From: CAZQFV01 sp964592645
Lineage (GTDB): Bacteria; Chloroflexota; Chloroflexia; DTKN01
DNA: 64,000 nucleotides
Direction: 5' to 3'
Assembly (NCBI GenBank): GCA_964592645.1
Contig: CAZQFV010000004.1
Coordinates: 150,056 to 214,055 of the forward strand
Part shown: piece after piece, positions 48,811 to 57,323 of the stretch
Numbering within the stretch: the first letter of the stretch is position 1
Layout: each line of letters starts with the position of its first letter
The notes under the pieces: model-generated
Database searches by the model: none
What the model was told of the DNA's origin: nothing
What the model saw: only the letters and a program-made list of their open reading frames with translations
Program-made: the position numbers and the translations under genes

Positions 48811-49899
48811 CTATGCTTCATCCTCTGTTTCGTCCGCTTCCCCCTCCTCCGGCAGCCGGGGGCCGCCGGGGGGCAGCGAAGGCGCTTCCTCCTCCTCGGG
48901 CTCAACCGTCTCGCCCTGCAGGATGGCGTCAACAGTGGCCTCCGCTTCCTCGACGGCGAGGACCCCCGGCACCTGCACCTGTGGCAAGTAGCCGCGGGCG
49001 ACCAGCTTCTCGCGGATCTCGATGAGCGACTTTTCGCCCAGGTTGCGGATGGCCATCAGGTCCTTGTCGTCCATCTCCAGGATCTGGCCGACATCGGTGA
49101 CCCCGGCCCGCTTGAGGCAGTTGTGCGTGCGGGTCGTCAGCTCCAGGTCGTCGATCGACACCTGGTAGAGTTCGGGGGGGATGATCACGCCGGGAGTCTC
49201 CTCCTCGACCAGTTCTTCGACCTTGCTGGACTCGGCGATCAGGGCACAGTACTGCACCATCACCTGGGCGGCGTAGCTGAGCGCGTCGCCGGGAGAGACC
49301 GTGCTATCGGTCCAGATCTCCATGACCAGGCGATCATAGTCGGTCATCTGCCCAACGCGGGTCCGCTCGACGACATAGTTGACCTTGGTGATGGGGGAGA
49401 AAGTGGCATCGACGGGGATCAGGCCGATCTGCAGGTTCTCATGGGCCTCGGCCGGCCGGTAACCCCGCCCCCGCTCCACGGTCAACTCGATGTCCAGGTA
49501 GGCCTCCTCGTCGTCGAGCGTGGCGACCACCTGCTCCGGGTTGACGATCTCCACCGTGCTGGGGCACTCGATATCGCCGGCCCGGACGACGACCCGGCCG
49601 CGCGCCTGCAGCCACAGCTTCACCGGCCGTTCGGCGTAGGAGCGCAGGCGGATGCGTTTGACATTGAGGACGATCTCGGTGACATCCTCGCGCACGTGGG
49701 GGATCGTCGAAAACTCGTGGTAGACGCCCTCGATGCGGATGCTCGTCACCGCCGCCCCGGGCAGCGAAGAGAGGAGGACCCGCCGCAGGGCATTGCCCAG
49801 GGTGGTGCCATATCCAGGCTCGAGGGGCTCAATCTTGTACTGGCCGAAAGATTCCGTACTGGCAATACACTCAACCTTCGGCATAGCGATGTCCAGCAA
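48811..49899 (-). CDS. rpoA: RNA polymerase alpha subunit with acidic C-terminal extension
   Basis: The 362-residue alpha subunit has the N-terminal assembly domain (FGQYKIEPLEPGYGTTLGNALRRVLLSSL) and the alpha-CTD (LTTRTHNCLKRAGVTDVGQI; MAIRNLGEKSLIEIREKL) that contacts UP elements and activators. About 45 further residues form an acidic tail rich in Glu and Pro. The start is probably TTG 49899: GGGAGG lies seven bases upstream, whereas the ATG at 49884 is 22 bases from it. It lies 47 bases after rpsD. Confidence 0.95.
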   Translation of the reverse strand: MLDIAMPKVECIASTESFGQYKIEPLEPGYGTTLGNALRRVLLSSLPGAAVTSIRIEGVYHEFSTIPHVREDVTEIVLNVKRIRLRSYAERPVKLWLQARGRVVVRAGDIECPSTVEIVNPEQVVATLDDEEAYLDIELTVERGRGYRPAEAHENLQIGLIPVDATFSPITKVNYVVERTRVGQMTDYDRLVMEIWTDSTVSPGDALSYAAQVMVQYCALIAESSKVEELVEEETPGVIIPPELYQVSIDDLELTTRTHNCLKRAGVTDVGQILEMDDKDLMAIRNLGEKSLIEIREKLVARGYLPQVQVPGVLAVEEAEATVDAILQGETVEPEEEEAPSLPPGGPRLPEEGEADETEDEA

Positions 49900-49945
49900 C
49901 AGGACACCTCCCCCCTGTGACCCCTGTCCAGGGCCACAGGAACGA

Positions 49946-50578
49946 CTAGCGACTATAGAACTCCACGATCATCTGCGGCTGCAGGTTCTGCTCGCACTCG
50001 TCGGCATTGGGGTCGCGCAGCACCTGGGCGCTCATCTCCTGGACATCCAGGCTCAGCCAGCCCGGCACCCCCCGGGCGTCCAGGTCCTCGACCACCGCCT
50101 TGAAATAGTTCCGTGGGCGGCTTTCCGTCCGAACGGCGACCACGTCCCCCGTGTGCACCAGGAAGGAGGGAATGTTGGTCTTGCGGCCGTTGACCACAAA
50201 GTGGCCGTGGCGCACCAGTTGGCGGGCGTGGGCCCGGGACTCGGCAAAGCCCAGGCGATAGACAACATTATCCAGGCGCCGCTCCAGCAGGCGGACCAGG
50301 ACCTCGCCGGTGGCGCCCTGCGTCCGCGTGGCCTCCTCGAAAAGGCGGCGGAACTGGCGCTCCATCATCCCAAACATGCGGCGGGCCTGCTGCTTGGCGC
50401 GCAGGCGGACGCCGTAGTCGGAGGTGCGCCGGCGCTGCCGGCTGGCTCCGTGCTGCCCGGCCGGGTAGTTGCGCTTCTCGAGAGCGCACTTGGCGGTGGA
50501 GCAGCGGTCGCCCTTGAGCATCAGCTTGACGCCCTCGCGGCGGCACAATCGACAGACAGATCCATGATAGCGTGCCAT
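49946..50578 (-). CDS. rpsD: 30S ribosomal protein S4, zinc-binding form
   Basis: The 210-residue uS4 has an N-terminal four-Cys zinc site (C9, C12, C26, C31) and the S4 RNA-binding domain LERRLDNVVYRLGFAESRAHARQLVRHG. S4 begins small-subunit assembly and in many bacteria represses its own operon. It lies between rpsK and rpoA, the usual place. Confidence 0.97.
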   Translation of the reverse strand: MARYHGSVCRLCRREGVKLMLKGDRCSTAKCALEKRNYPAGQHGASRQRRRTSDYGVRLRAKQQARRMFGMMERQFRRLFEEATRTQGATGEVLVRLLERRLDNVVYRLGFAESRAHARQLVRHGHFVVNGRKTNIPSFLVHTGDVVAVRTESRPRNYFKAVVEDLDARGVPGWLSLDVQEMSAQVLRDPNADECEQNLQPQMIVEFYSR

Positions 50579-50601
50579 CGTTCCTCCTCACTCCACCCGG
50601 C

Positions 50602-50994
50602 TTACACCCGACGGCGCTTCGGCGGCCGGCAGCCGTTGTGCGGGATCGGCGTGACATCGGTAATCGAGGTAACGTGCAGGCCCGCCCCCTGCAGGGAGCG
50701 GATCGCCGCCTCGCGGCCCGAGCCCGGCCCCTTGACAAAGACATCCACCTGGCGCACGCCCTGCTCCTGGGCCTTGCGCGCGGCCGTCTCCGCGGCCACC
50801 TGCGCGGCGTAGGGCGTGCTCTTGCGCGAACCCCGGAAGCCGCAGGCCCCGGAACTGCTCCAGGAGATCACCCCGCCCGTGGGGTCGGTCACGGTGACAA
50901 TCGTGTTGTTGAACGAAGCCAGGATGTGCACCTGCCCCCGCGGGATGTTCTTGCGTTCCTTCCGTGCTCCACGACGACGTGTCGCTTTTGGCAT
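50602..50994 (-). CDS. rpsK: 30S ribosomal protein S11
   Basis: The 130-residue uS11 contains VHILASFNNTIVTVTDPTGG, SSSGACGFRGSRKSTPYAAQ and the C-terminal DVTPIPHNGCRPPKRRRV signature. It forms part of the platform near the mRNA exit. It follows rpsM by 22 bases. Confidence 0.98.
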   Translation of the reverse strand: MPKATRRRGARKERKNIPRGQVHILASFNNTIVTVTDPTGGVISWSSSGACGFRGSRKSTPYAAQVAAETAARKAQEQGVRQVDVFVKGPGSGREAAIRSLQGAGLHVTSITDVTPIPHNGCRPPKRRRV

Positions 50995-51016
50995 GTTGAC
51001 CCCTCGACTCTACTCG

Positions 51017-51403
51017 CTAGGCCGTCTTCTTGGCCTTCTTCTTGATCCCGATGGTCGTGCCGTGCCGGCCCCGGCGGGTCCGGGCGTTGGTGCGCGTGCG
51101 CTGGCCGCGCGCCGGCATGTTGCGGCGATGGCGGATACCGCGGTAGCAGCCGATCTCCACCAGCCGCTTGATGTTCTGCGATACTTCCCGGCGCAGGTCG
51201 CCCTCGACACGGTAGTTGCGCTCGATCGCCTCGCGCAGACGAGCCACCTCTTCCTCGGTCAGGTCACGCACCCGCGTGTCCGGGTTGACCTGCGTCTGCT
51301 TCAAGATCTCGTGGCTGCGGGTGCGGCCGATCCCATAGATGTAGGTCAGGGCGACCTCGACCCGCTTCTCACGAGGAAGGTCCACTCCAACGATACGTGC
51401 CAT
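51017..51403 (-). CDS. rpsM: 30S ribosomal protein S13
   Basis: The 128-residue uS13 begins MARIVGVDLPREKRVEVALT and contains YIYGIGRTRSHEIL and the tail GLRHRRNMPARGQRT-like RHRRNMPARGQRTRTNART. The start is the ATG at 51403, preceded by AGGAGGAACTGGC; a start 24 bases upstream is less likely. Confidence 0.98.
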   Translation of the reverse strand: MARIVGVDLPREKRVEVALTYIYGIGRTRSHEILKQTQVNPDTRVRDLTEEEVARLREAIERNYRVEGDLRREVSQNIKRLVEIGCYRGIRHRRNMPARGQRTRTNARTRRGRHGTTIGIKKKAKKTA

Positions 51404-51476
51404 TCCAGTTCCTCCTATTGCCGGCACCCCCGCGGGTGGGGCAACTCCGGGGGCACAGGGCGGTGGCCCGGTGCCC

Positions 51477-51590
51477 TCATCCCTGCCGCTGCTTGTGTCG
51501 CGGGTTCTTGCAGATGATGCGGATGATGCCCTTGCGCTTGATCACTTTGCAGTGCTCGCAGCGCGGCTTGATCGAAGCAGAGACTTTCAT
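51477..51590 (-). CDS. rpmJ: 50S ribosomal protein L36
   Basis: A 37-residue bL36: MKVSASIKPRCEHCKVIKRK followed by GIIRIICKNPRHKQRQG. The zinc ligands C11, C14, C27 and H32 are all present. A short gene easily missed; it lies between map and rpsM, where infA usually precedes it. Confidence 0.96.
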   Translation of the reverse strand: MKVSASIKPRCEHCKVIKRKGIIRIICKNPRHKQRQG

Positions 51591-51628
51591 CGTTCAACCT
51601 CCGAGGGTTGCCCCTCTTGACACAACCT

Positions 51629-52384
51629 CTACAGCCGGGTCAGGATTTCCGGCTCCCCGTCCGTAACCGCGACCGTATGCTCATAGTGCACGGCCAGTCT
51701 GCGATCCGCGGTGACGACGGTCCAGCCATCGCCCCGGCTGTTGTCCTCGACCTCGTAGGAGCCGGCGCAGAGCATCGGCTCGATGGCCATGGTCAGCCCC
51801 GGCCTCAGGGTCAGCCCGCGCCCGGGGGCGCCAAAGTTGGGCAGCAGCGGGTCCTCGTGCATCAGCCGGCCGATGCCATGGCTCGTATACTGCCGCACCA
51901 CCGCCGCCCCCTGGCTCTCGGCGTAGGACTGGATGGCCCAGGAGATGTCGGTGATCCGCCGGCCCGGCCGCATCTGGTCGATCGCCCGCACCAACGACTC
52001 CTGCCCGACGCGCATCAGCCACTCGGCCTCCGGCGAGACCCGGCCCAGCGCAAAGGTGATCGCCCCGTCGCCGTGCCACCCCTGGAAGATGGCCCCGACA
52101 TCCACGCTGACCAGATCGCCGTCCTGCAGCGCCCGCGGGCCGGGGATGCCGTGCACGACCTCCTCGTTGACCGAGATGCAGGTGCTGGCGGGAAAGCCGC
52201 GGTACCCCTTGAACGAGGGCACGGCCCCGCGCTTGCGGATATGCGCCTCGGCCAGCGTGTCGAGCTCGGACGTGGTGATCCCGGGGCGGGCCGCTTCCTG
52301 CAAGAGATGCAGGACCTCGGCGACGATCCGGCCGGCCTCGCGCATCAGGGCCAACTCCTCCGGTGTCTTGAGTATCACACCCAT
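51629..52384 (-). CDS. map: Methionine aminopeptidase type I
   Basis: The 251-residue enzyme removes the N-terminal Met of nascent proteins. The pita-bread metal site is present: VSVDVGAIFQGWHGDGAITF (two Asp), SHGIGRLMHEDPLLPNF (His), TMAIEPML (Glu) and VHYEHTVAVT (final Glu). ATG 52384 lies 10 bases inside the end of adk, so the two are coupled. The upstream open frame is the adk antisense frame and is not used. Confidence 0.96.
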   Translation of the reverse strand: MGVILKTPEELALMREAGRIVAEVLHLLQEAARPGITTSELDTLAEAHIRKRGAVPSFKGYRGFPASTCISVNEEVVHGIPGPRALQDGDLVSVDVGAIFQGWHGDGAITFALGRVSPEAEWLMRVGQESLVRAIDQMRPGRRITDISWAIQSYAESQGAAVVRQYTSHGIGRLMHEDPLLPNFGAPGRGLTLRPGLTMAIEPMLCAGSYEVEDNSRGDGWTVVTADRRLAVHYEHTVAVTDGEPEILTRL

Positions 52385-53037
52385 CGGCCAGCTCCTGGGC
52401 CCAGCGCCGCCAGCAGGCGCGCGGTGACCTCGTCCAGCCCGCCCAGCCCATCCACCTCCTGCAGCACGCCCTGGGCCCGGTAGTAGGCCACCAGCGGCAG
52501 CGTCTGGGCACGGTAGACCTCCAGGCGTTTGCGCACGGTCTCCTCGCGATCGTCGTCGCGTTGGTAAAGCTCGCCGCCGCAGCGGTCGCAGATTCCGGCG
52601 TGGGCCGGCGGGTTGAACTTGATATGGTAAGGCGCCTGGCACTGCCGGCAGATCCGCCGGCCGGTCATCCTTTCCAGGATGGCCGCATCGGGCACTTCGA
52701 TCAACAGGGCGGCCTCCATCCGGCGTCCCTGCGCGGCCAGCGCCGCGGTCAATGCCTCGGCCTGGGCCGCCGTGCGCGGGAAGCCGTCCAGGATCACCCC
52801 GCGCTGGCAATCGGGCCGGGCCAGCCGTTCCAACACCATCTGCACCACGATGTCGTCCGGGACCAGTTCGCCGCGCCCCATGTAGCCCTGGGCCTGGACA
52901 CCCAGGGGCGTCCCGGCCGCCAACGCCTCGCGGAAAAGGTCGCCGCTGGCCACGTGGGGCACGTCCAGCCTCTCGGCCAGGCGCGCCGCCTGTGTCCCTT
53001 TGCCTGCCCCCGGGGGGCCCATCAGCACGACGATCAT
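52375..53037 (-). CDS. adk: Adenylate kinase with zinc-type LID
   Basis: The 220-residue enzyme interconverts ATP+AMP and 2 ADP. It has the P-loop GPPGAGKGTQAARLAE, SGDLFREALAAGTPLG, the NMP-binding LDGFPRTAAQAEAL and a four-Cys LID (CRQC...CDRC) typical of zinc-bearing adenylate kinases of Gram-positive type. It lies between secY and map in the ribosomal operon, the classical spc order. Confidence 0.97.
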   Translation of the reverse strand: MIVVLMGPPGAGKGTQAARLAERLDVPHVASGDLFREALAAGTPLGVQAQGYMGRGELVPDDIVVQMVLERLARPDCQRGVILDGFPRTAAQAEALTAALAAQGRRMEAALLIEVPDAAILERMTGRRICRQCQAPYHIKFNPPAHAGICDRCGGELYQRDDDREETVRKRLEVYRAQTLPLVAYYRAQGVLQEVDGLGGLDEVTARLLAALGPGAGRWV

Positions 53038-53058
53038 GGGTGTCCTCGGCCCCGCTTT

Positions 53059-54375
53059 CTACAGAAAGCCCTCGTAGCGCCGAATCATCAACTGCGACTC
53101 GAGCTGCTTCATCGTATCCACGGCCACGCCGACGACGATCAACAGGCCGGTGGCGCTGAGGGCCACCTGCACGCCGGTCGCCTTCTGCACCACAAAGGGC
53201 AGCACGGCGACGAGCCCCAGGAAGAGCGCCCCCACCAGGGTGATGCGGTTGACGATGTGGCTCAGGTACTCCTCCGTCTCCTTGCCCGGCCGGCGCCCCG
53301 GGATAAAGCCGCCGTTCTTCTTCAGGTTGTCGGCGATGTTCGTCTGGCTGAAGACGACGATGGTGTAAAAGTAGGTGAAGAAGACGACCAGGAAAAAGAG
53401 CGCGATCCAATAGGGCGCGTTCTCGGTGCTGAGGGCGTTGTGGACCCACTCGGCCGCCTTCTGCACCCAGGTCCAGGAGGCGGCGTCGCTGCCCTCGGCC
53501 GGCCGCAGGTAGGAAGCTACCGTGCCGGGAAACACCATCATGCTCTGGGCAAAGATCAGCGGGATCATCCCCGCCATGTTCACCTTGAGCGGCAAAGTCG
53601 TGCTGCCGCCGCCGTACAGCTTGGTCCCGCGGACCTGGCGCGCGTACTGCACGCGCAGTTCACGCTTTCCTTCCTGGATGGCGACAATGCCCACGATGGT
53701 CAGCAGGCCGATGACCAGGAAAAGGATCACCCCGGCCCAACTAGCCGCGGTGGTCTGGCCGCTCTGGGCCATCTGGATCATCGTCTGCGGAAGACGGCTG
53801 ACAATGCCGCCAAAGATGATCATCGACAGGCCGTTGCCGATGCCCTGCTCGGTGATCAGGTCGCCGATCCAGATCAGCACCATCGTGCCGGCGATCATCG
53901 AGGCCAGGATGGTCAGGCTGGGCAGGAGCGTCTCCAGCTTGAACAGGTTGAACTCGGTGCGCAGCACGCCCTCTGTCCGGCTGAGGATGGCCAGTTGACC
54001 AAAAGCCTGCAGGGCCGCCAGCGGGATGGTCAGCCAGTAGGACCAGCGATTGATCTTTTCCTGACCCTTGGGCTCCTTGGAGATCTCTTCCAGCTTGGGG
54101 ATAATCGGCACCAGGAGCTGCATCACGATGGTCGAGGTGATGTAAGGGTACACCCCCAGCGCGGCCACCGAGAAGTTGACCAGAGCCCCGCCCGAGAAAA
54201 AGTCCAGGAAGTTCAGGACCTGGTTCTGCTTCAGGATCTCGGCCATGGCGCCGGCGTTGACCATCGGCACCGGGATATGCGAGATCAGCCGAAAGACGAT
54301 CAGCATGGCGATGGTGAAAATGATCTTGCGCCGCAGGTCGGGGACCTTGAAAGCATTGATAGCCGCTTTTAGCAT
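53059..54375 (-). CDS. secY: Preprotein translocase channel subunit SecY
   Basis: The 438-residue protein has ten membrane helices and SecY signatures: RLISHIPVPMVN, FFSGGALVNFSVAALGVYPY, GIGNGLSMIIFGGI and the C-terminal region RITLVGALFLGLVAVLPF. It forms the protein-conducting channel of the membrane. It follows rplO after 50 bases, the standard spc position. Confidence 0.97.
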   Translation of the reverse strand: MLKAAINAFKVPDLRRKIIFTIAMLIVFRLISHIPVPMVNAGAMAEILKQNQVLNFLDFFSGGALVNFSVAALGVYPYITSTIVMQLLVPIIPKLEEISKEPKGQEKINRWSYWLTIPLAALQAFGQLAILSRTEGVLRTEFNLFKLETLLPSLTILASMIAGTMVLIWIGDLITEQGIGNGLSMIIFGGIVSRLPQTMIQMAQSGQTTAASWAGVILFLVIGLLTIVGIVAIQEGKRELRVQYARQVRGTKLYGGGSTTLPLKVNMAGMIPLIFAQSMMVFPGTVASYLRPAEGSDAASWTWVQKAAEWVHNALSTENAPYWIALFFLVVFFTYFYTIVVFSQTNIADNLKKNGGFIPGRRPGKETEEYLSHIVNRITLVGALFLGLVAVLPFVVQKATGVQVALSATGLLIVVGVAVDTMKQLESQLMIRRYEGFL

Positions 54376-54425
54376 CTTGACTCTCCCGCCGCGCTGGCCC
54401 AGGTGCCGGCCGGCGCGCTGTCAAA

Positions 54426-54923
54426 TCAGGCCGACTCAGAGGGCGCTTCGCCCGTGGCCTCCTCGAAAACCTGGAGGTCGAGCAGCGTGCAGGTCCCGCC
54501 GGCCGCAGCGACCTTGGCCCGGGCGCTCTCGGAGAAGGCGTGGGCGTGGATATGCAGCGCCACCGCCAGTTCGCCGTGGCCCAGGATTTTGATCGGCCGG
54601 TTCAGGTTGCGCACCACCCGCATCTCGTACAGAGACTGCGGGGTCACCGTGGCCCCACCGCTGTAGACCTCGGCCAGCCGGGCCACATTCACCACGGTGT
54701 AGGCGATACGAAACGGGTTGTGGAACCCGCGCTTGGTCGGCATGCGCTGGACAAGGGGCCGCTGACCGCCCTCGAAGGTCGGGCGCAGGCCGACGTTCGA
54801 GCGGGAGCGCTGTCCCGACATGCCGCGTCCCGCGGTCTTGCCGTGGCCCGACCCGCCGCCGCGACCGACGCGCTTGCGCGCCTTGACCGCCCCCCGCGGG
54901 GGCCGCAGTTCGTGCTGCTTCAC
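54426..54923 (-). CDS. rplO: 50S ribosomal protein L15
   Basis: The 165-residue uL15 has the basic N terminus GAVKARKRVGRGGGSGHGKT, GRGMSGQRSRSNVGLRPTFE and GHGELAVALHIHAHAFS. It starts with GTG 54923, overlapping the rpmD stop. It ends with an acidic tail (EEATGEAPSESA) slightly longer than usual. Confidence 0.97.
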   Translation of the reverse strand: MKQHELRPPRGAVKARKRVGRGGGSGHGKTAGRGMSGQRSRSNVGLRPTFEGGQRPLVQRMPTKRGFHNPFRIAYTVVNVARLAEVYSGGATVTPQSLYEMRVVRNLNRPIKILGHGELAVALHIHAHAFSESARAKVAAAGGTCTLLDLQVFEEATGEAPSESA

Positions 54924-55135
54924 GCCTCCACCTCCTCCACGCGCACCAGATGGCGGACCTTGAAGGCCATCCCGCGGATGACCGGGGTGTCGTCGTGGAT
55001 AACGCTCTGCTGCAAGCGATGCAGGCCCAGGGCCCGGATCGTGCCGCGCTGATCGCGCGGGTAGCCGATCGTGCTCTTGACCCAGGTAATGCGCAACTGC
55101 TTGGTCCGGGGTGTCTCGCGTTTCTTGGGGCTCAC
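54920..55135 (-). CDS. rpmD: 50S ribosomal protein L30
   Basis: The 71-residue uL30 contains KQLRITWVKSTIGYPRDQRG, IRALGLHRLQQSVIHDDTPV and RGMAFKVRHLVRVEEV. The start is GTG 55135, in GTGA overlap with the rpsE stop and after GGAGGTGCGGAG. Its stop overlaps the rplO start. Confidence 0.96.
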   Translation of the reverse strand: MSPKKRETPRTKQLRITWVKSTIGYPRDQRGTIRALGLHRLQQSVIHDDTPVIRGMAFKVRHLVRVEEVEA

Positions 55136-55680
55136 CTCCGCACCTCCTGGCGTCGTTTGCTGGCGCGCAGGCGGCGGCGCAGCAAGTACTCGGTGGTCTT
55201 GCCCCGGCGGGCGGCCTCGTCCTCCACCGATTCCAGGCTGTCCAGGGCCTGTAGCGTGACCATACACAGGTTGACAGGGTTGGAATTGCCCTTGGACTTG
55301 GTCAGGATGTCCTTGATCCCGGCCAGCTCGACGACGGCGCGCACCGCGCTGCCGGCGATCACGCCCGTGCCGGGCGCGGCCGGCTTGAGCAGGACGTGCG
55401 CCGCCTTGAACTTGAGCTCGACGCCGTGCGGGATCGTCGCCCCGGCCAGGGGCACGCGGATGATGTTGCGCTTGGCGTGCTCCACCCCCTTGCGGATGGC
55501 CTCGGGGACCTCGTTGGCCTTGCCCACGCCGACGCCGACATGGCCCTGGCGGTCGCCGACGACGACCACCGTACGGAAGGCCATGCGCCGGCCGCCCTGC
55601 TGCACCTTGGCCACGCGGTTGATCTCGATGACCCGCTCTTCCAACTCGACTTCATTCAGGTCCAAAGTCGCTTTCGCCAC
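55132..55680 (-). CDS. rpsE: 30S ribosomal protein S5
   Basis: The 182-residue uS5 contains VIEINRVAKVQQGGRRMAFR, VGDRQGHVGVGVGKANEVPE and GTGVIAGSAVRAVVELAGIK. I choose GTG 55680, close to GAGGAGG; a GTG 24 bases upstream overlaps the rplR stop but lacks a ribosome site. S5 controls translational accuracy. Confidence 0.96.
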   Translation of the reverse strand: MAKATLDLNEVELEERVIEINRVAKVQQGGRRMAFRTVVVVGDRQGHVGVGVGKANEVPEAIRKGVEHAKRNIIRVPLAGATIPHGVELKFKAAHVLLKPAAPGTGVIAGSAVRAVVELAGIKDILTKSKGNSNPVNLCMVTLQALDSLESVEDEAARRGKTTEYLLRRRLRASKRRQEVRR

Positions 55681-55703
55681 GGTTCCTCCTCGCTGCCACC
55701 TCA

Positions 55704-56066
55704 CTAGAACTGCAGGCCTCCCTTACGGGCCGCCTCGGCCAGCGCCTTGACCCGCCCATGGTAGCGGTACCCGCCGCGGTCGAACACGACCTGGCGAATG
55801 CCCAGCTCCATGGCCCGGCGCGCCACCAACTCGCCCACCAGGCGGGCCTGGTCCTGCTTCTTGCCGCCCGCTTCGCGGACCGCGGCCTCCAGGCTAGAAG
55901 CCGCCGCCAGTGTGTGGCCAACGGAATCGTCAATCACCTGGACATAGATATGGCTCAGGCTGCGAAAGACATTCAGCCGGGGCCGTTCGGGGGTGCCCAC
56001 AATCCCTACCCGCACCCGCTTGTGCCGCTGGCGATGGCGCTGTTTCGACGTTTCCTGCTTGATCAT
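55704..56066 (-). CDS. rplR: 50S ribosomal protein L18
   Basis: The 120-residue uL18 contains RHKRVRVGIVGTPERPRLNV, RSLSHIYVQVIDD and FDRGGYRYHGRVKALAEAAR. It binds 5S rRNA together with L5. It lies 13 bases after rplF. Confidence 0.97.
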   Translation of the reverse strand: MIKQETSKQRHRQRHKRVRVGIVGTPERPRLNVFRSLSHIYVQVIDDSVGHTLAAASSLEAAVREAGGKKQDQARLVGELVARRAMELGIRQVVFDRGGYRYHGRVKALAEAARKGGLQF

Positions 56067-56078
56067 CGCTCGTTACTC

Positions 56079-56633
56079 CTACACCTTGCCGGTCTTGCCG
56101 GCCTTGTGGCGGACGACTTCGCCCGTGTAGCGCACGCCCTTGCCCTTGTACGGCTCCGGCCGGCGCAGGGCGCGGATATTGGCCGCCACCTGCCCCACCA
56201 GGACCTTGTCGATCCCGGAGACAACGACGACATCGTTCTTGCCCTCGACCGCGAAGGTGATGCCCACCGGGGCGGCCACGCGGATCGGGTGGGAGTAGCC
56301 CAGGTGCAGCACCAGGTCCTTGCCGTCCAGGTCGGCGCGAAAGCCCACGCCGACGATCTGGAGCTGCTTGCGAAACCCGGTGGTCACGCCGGCCAACATA
56401 TTGGCGATGAGGGTGCGCATCAGGCCGTGGTACTGGCGGTGCGGCTTGGCCTCGGACAGGCGCTGGACGGTGACGGCGTTGTCCTCGATCGAGACCTGCA
56501 CGCCCGGCAGGATCGGCTGCCGCAGGACCCCCTTGGGGCCATGCACGACCACTTCGTTGCTTGCAGGTTCGATCCAGACCTTGACCTTTTCTGGATCGGG
56601 ATTGGGAATCGGCTTCTTGCCTACGCGCGACAC
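56079..56633 (-). CDS. rplF: 50S ribosomal protein L6
   Basis: The 184-residue uL6 has the duplicated fold with MSRVGKKPIPNPDPEKVKV, HGPKGVLRQPI and the C-terminal RRPEPYKGKGVRYTGEVVRH. It starts with GTG 56633. It sits at the factor-binding site of the large subunit. Confidence 0.97.
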   Translation of the reverse strand: MSRVGKKPIPNPDPEKVKVWIEPASNEVVVHGPKGVLRQPILPGVQVSIEDNAVTVQRLSEAKPHRQYHGLMRTLIANMLAGVTTGFRKQLQIVGVGFRADLDGKDLVLHLGYSHPIRVAAPVGITFAVEGKNDVVVVSGIDKVLVGQVAANIRALRRPEPYKGKGVRYTGEVVRHKAGKTGKV

Positions 56634-56667
56634 AGCAACTCCTCCTCGCCGGGAACCCCGGCGCGCA

Positions 56668-57066
56668 TCACCAGATATAGCAGAGCACCTCGCCGCCCAC
56701 GCCGGCCTGATAGGCTTCCTCGCCGGTCATAACCCCCTTGGAGGTGGACAGAATGGCAAATCCCAGGCCTCCTTTGACCCGCGGGATATCCTCGCGGCGG
56801 GCATAGATACGGCGGCCGGGCCGGCTGACCCGCTGCAGCCCGCGCAGCACGGGGCGATGGTCCTCGGTATATTTCAAAAAGACACGCATCTGCGGCTGGG
56901 GCCCCTCGGCAAAGGTCTCGAAGCCATGGATAAAGCCCTCGGCCTTCAGGATGCGGGCGATCTCCTGCTTGATCCGCGCGGCGGGGATGGTTACCTCCTC
57001 ATGGCGGGCCAGCAGGGCGTTGCGGATGCGCGTCAACATATCGGCGATCGGATCGTTCACGGACAC
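56668..57066 (-). CDS. rpsH: 30S ribosomal protein S8
   Basis: The 132-residue uS8 contains DPIADMLTRIRNALLARHEE, KQEIARILKAEGFI and the C-terminal GLGFAILSTSKGVMTGEEAY. It starts with GTG 57066, eight bases after AGGAGG. In many bacteria S8 represses the spc operon. Confidence 0.97.
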   Translation of the reverse strand: MSVNDPIADMLTRIRNALLARHEEVTIPAARIKQEIARILKAEGFIHGFETFAEGPQPQMRVFLKYTEDHRPVLRGLQRVSRPGRRIYARREDIPRVKGGLGFAILSTSKGVMTGEEAYQAGVGGEVLCYIW

Positions 57067-57120
57067 AGCTTCTACCTCCTCAGCAGTCTGGTCTCCCCCG
57101 GCTGGGGGACTCCGGCTGCG

Positions 57121-57306
57121 CTACCAACTGGCCTTTTTCACCCCCGGGAGCAGTCCCTGGGAGGCCCGCTCGCGGAAACAGATGCGGCACATGCCGAACT
57201 TGCGGATATAGCCGCGGGGCCGGCCGCAGATCTTGCAGCGGTGGTACCGCCGAACCTCGTATTTCTGTGGGCCGTTGCATTTGTTGATCAACGACTTGCG
57301 CGCCAA
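57121..57306 (-). CDS. rpsZ: 30S ribosomal protein S14 type Z (zinc form)
   Basis: The 61-residue uS14 of the short zinc type has the four-Cys ribbon CKICGRPRGYIRKFGMCRIC and ends GLLPGVKKASW. The start is TTG 57306, six bases after AGGAGG; no ATG is available at that end. It lies between rplE and rpsH as usual. Confidence 0.95.
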   Translation of the reverse strand: MARKSLINKCNGPQKYEVRRYHRCKICGRPRGYIRKFGMCRICFRERASQGLLPGVKKASW

Positions 57307-57323
57307 CTTCGTCCTCCTGTCAG

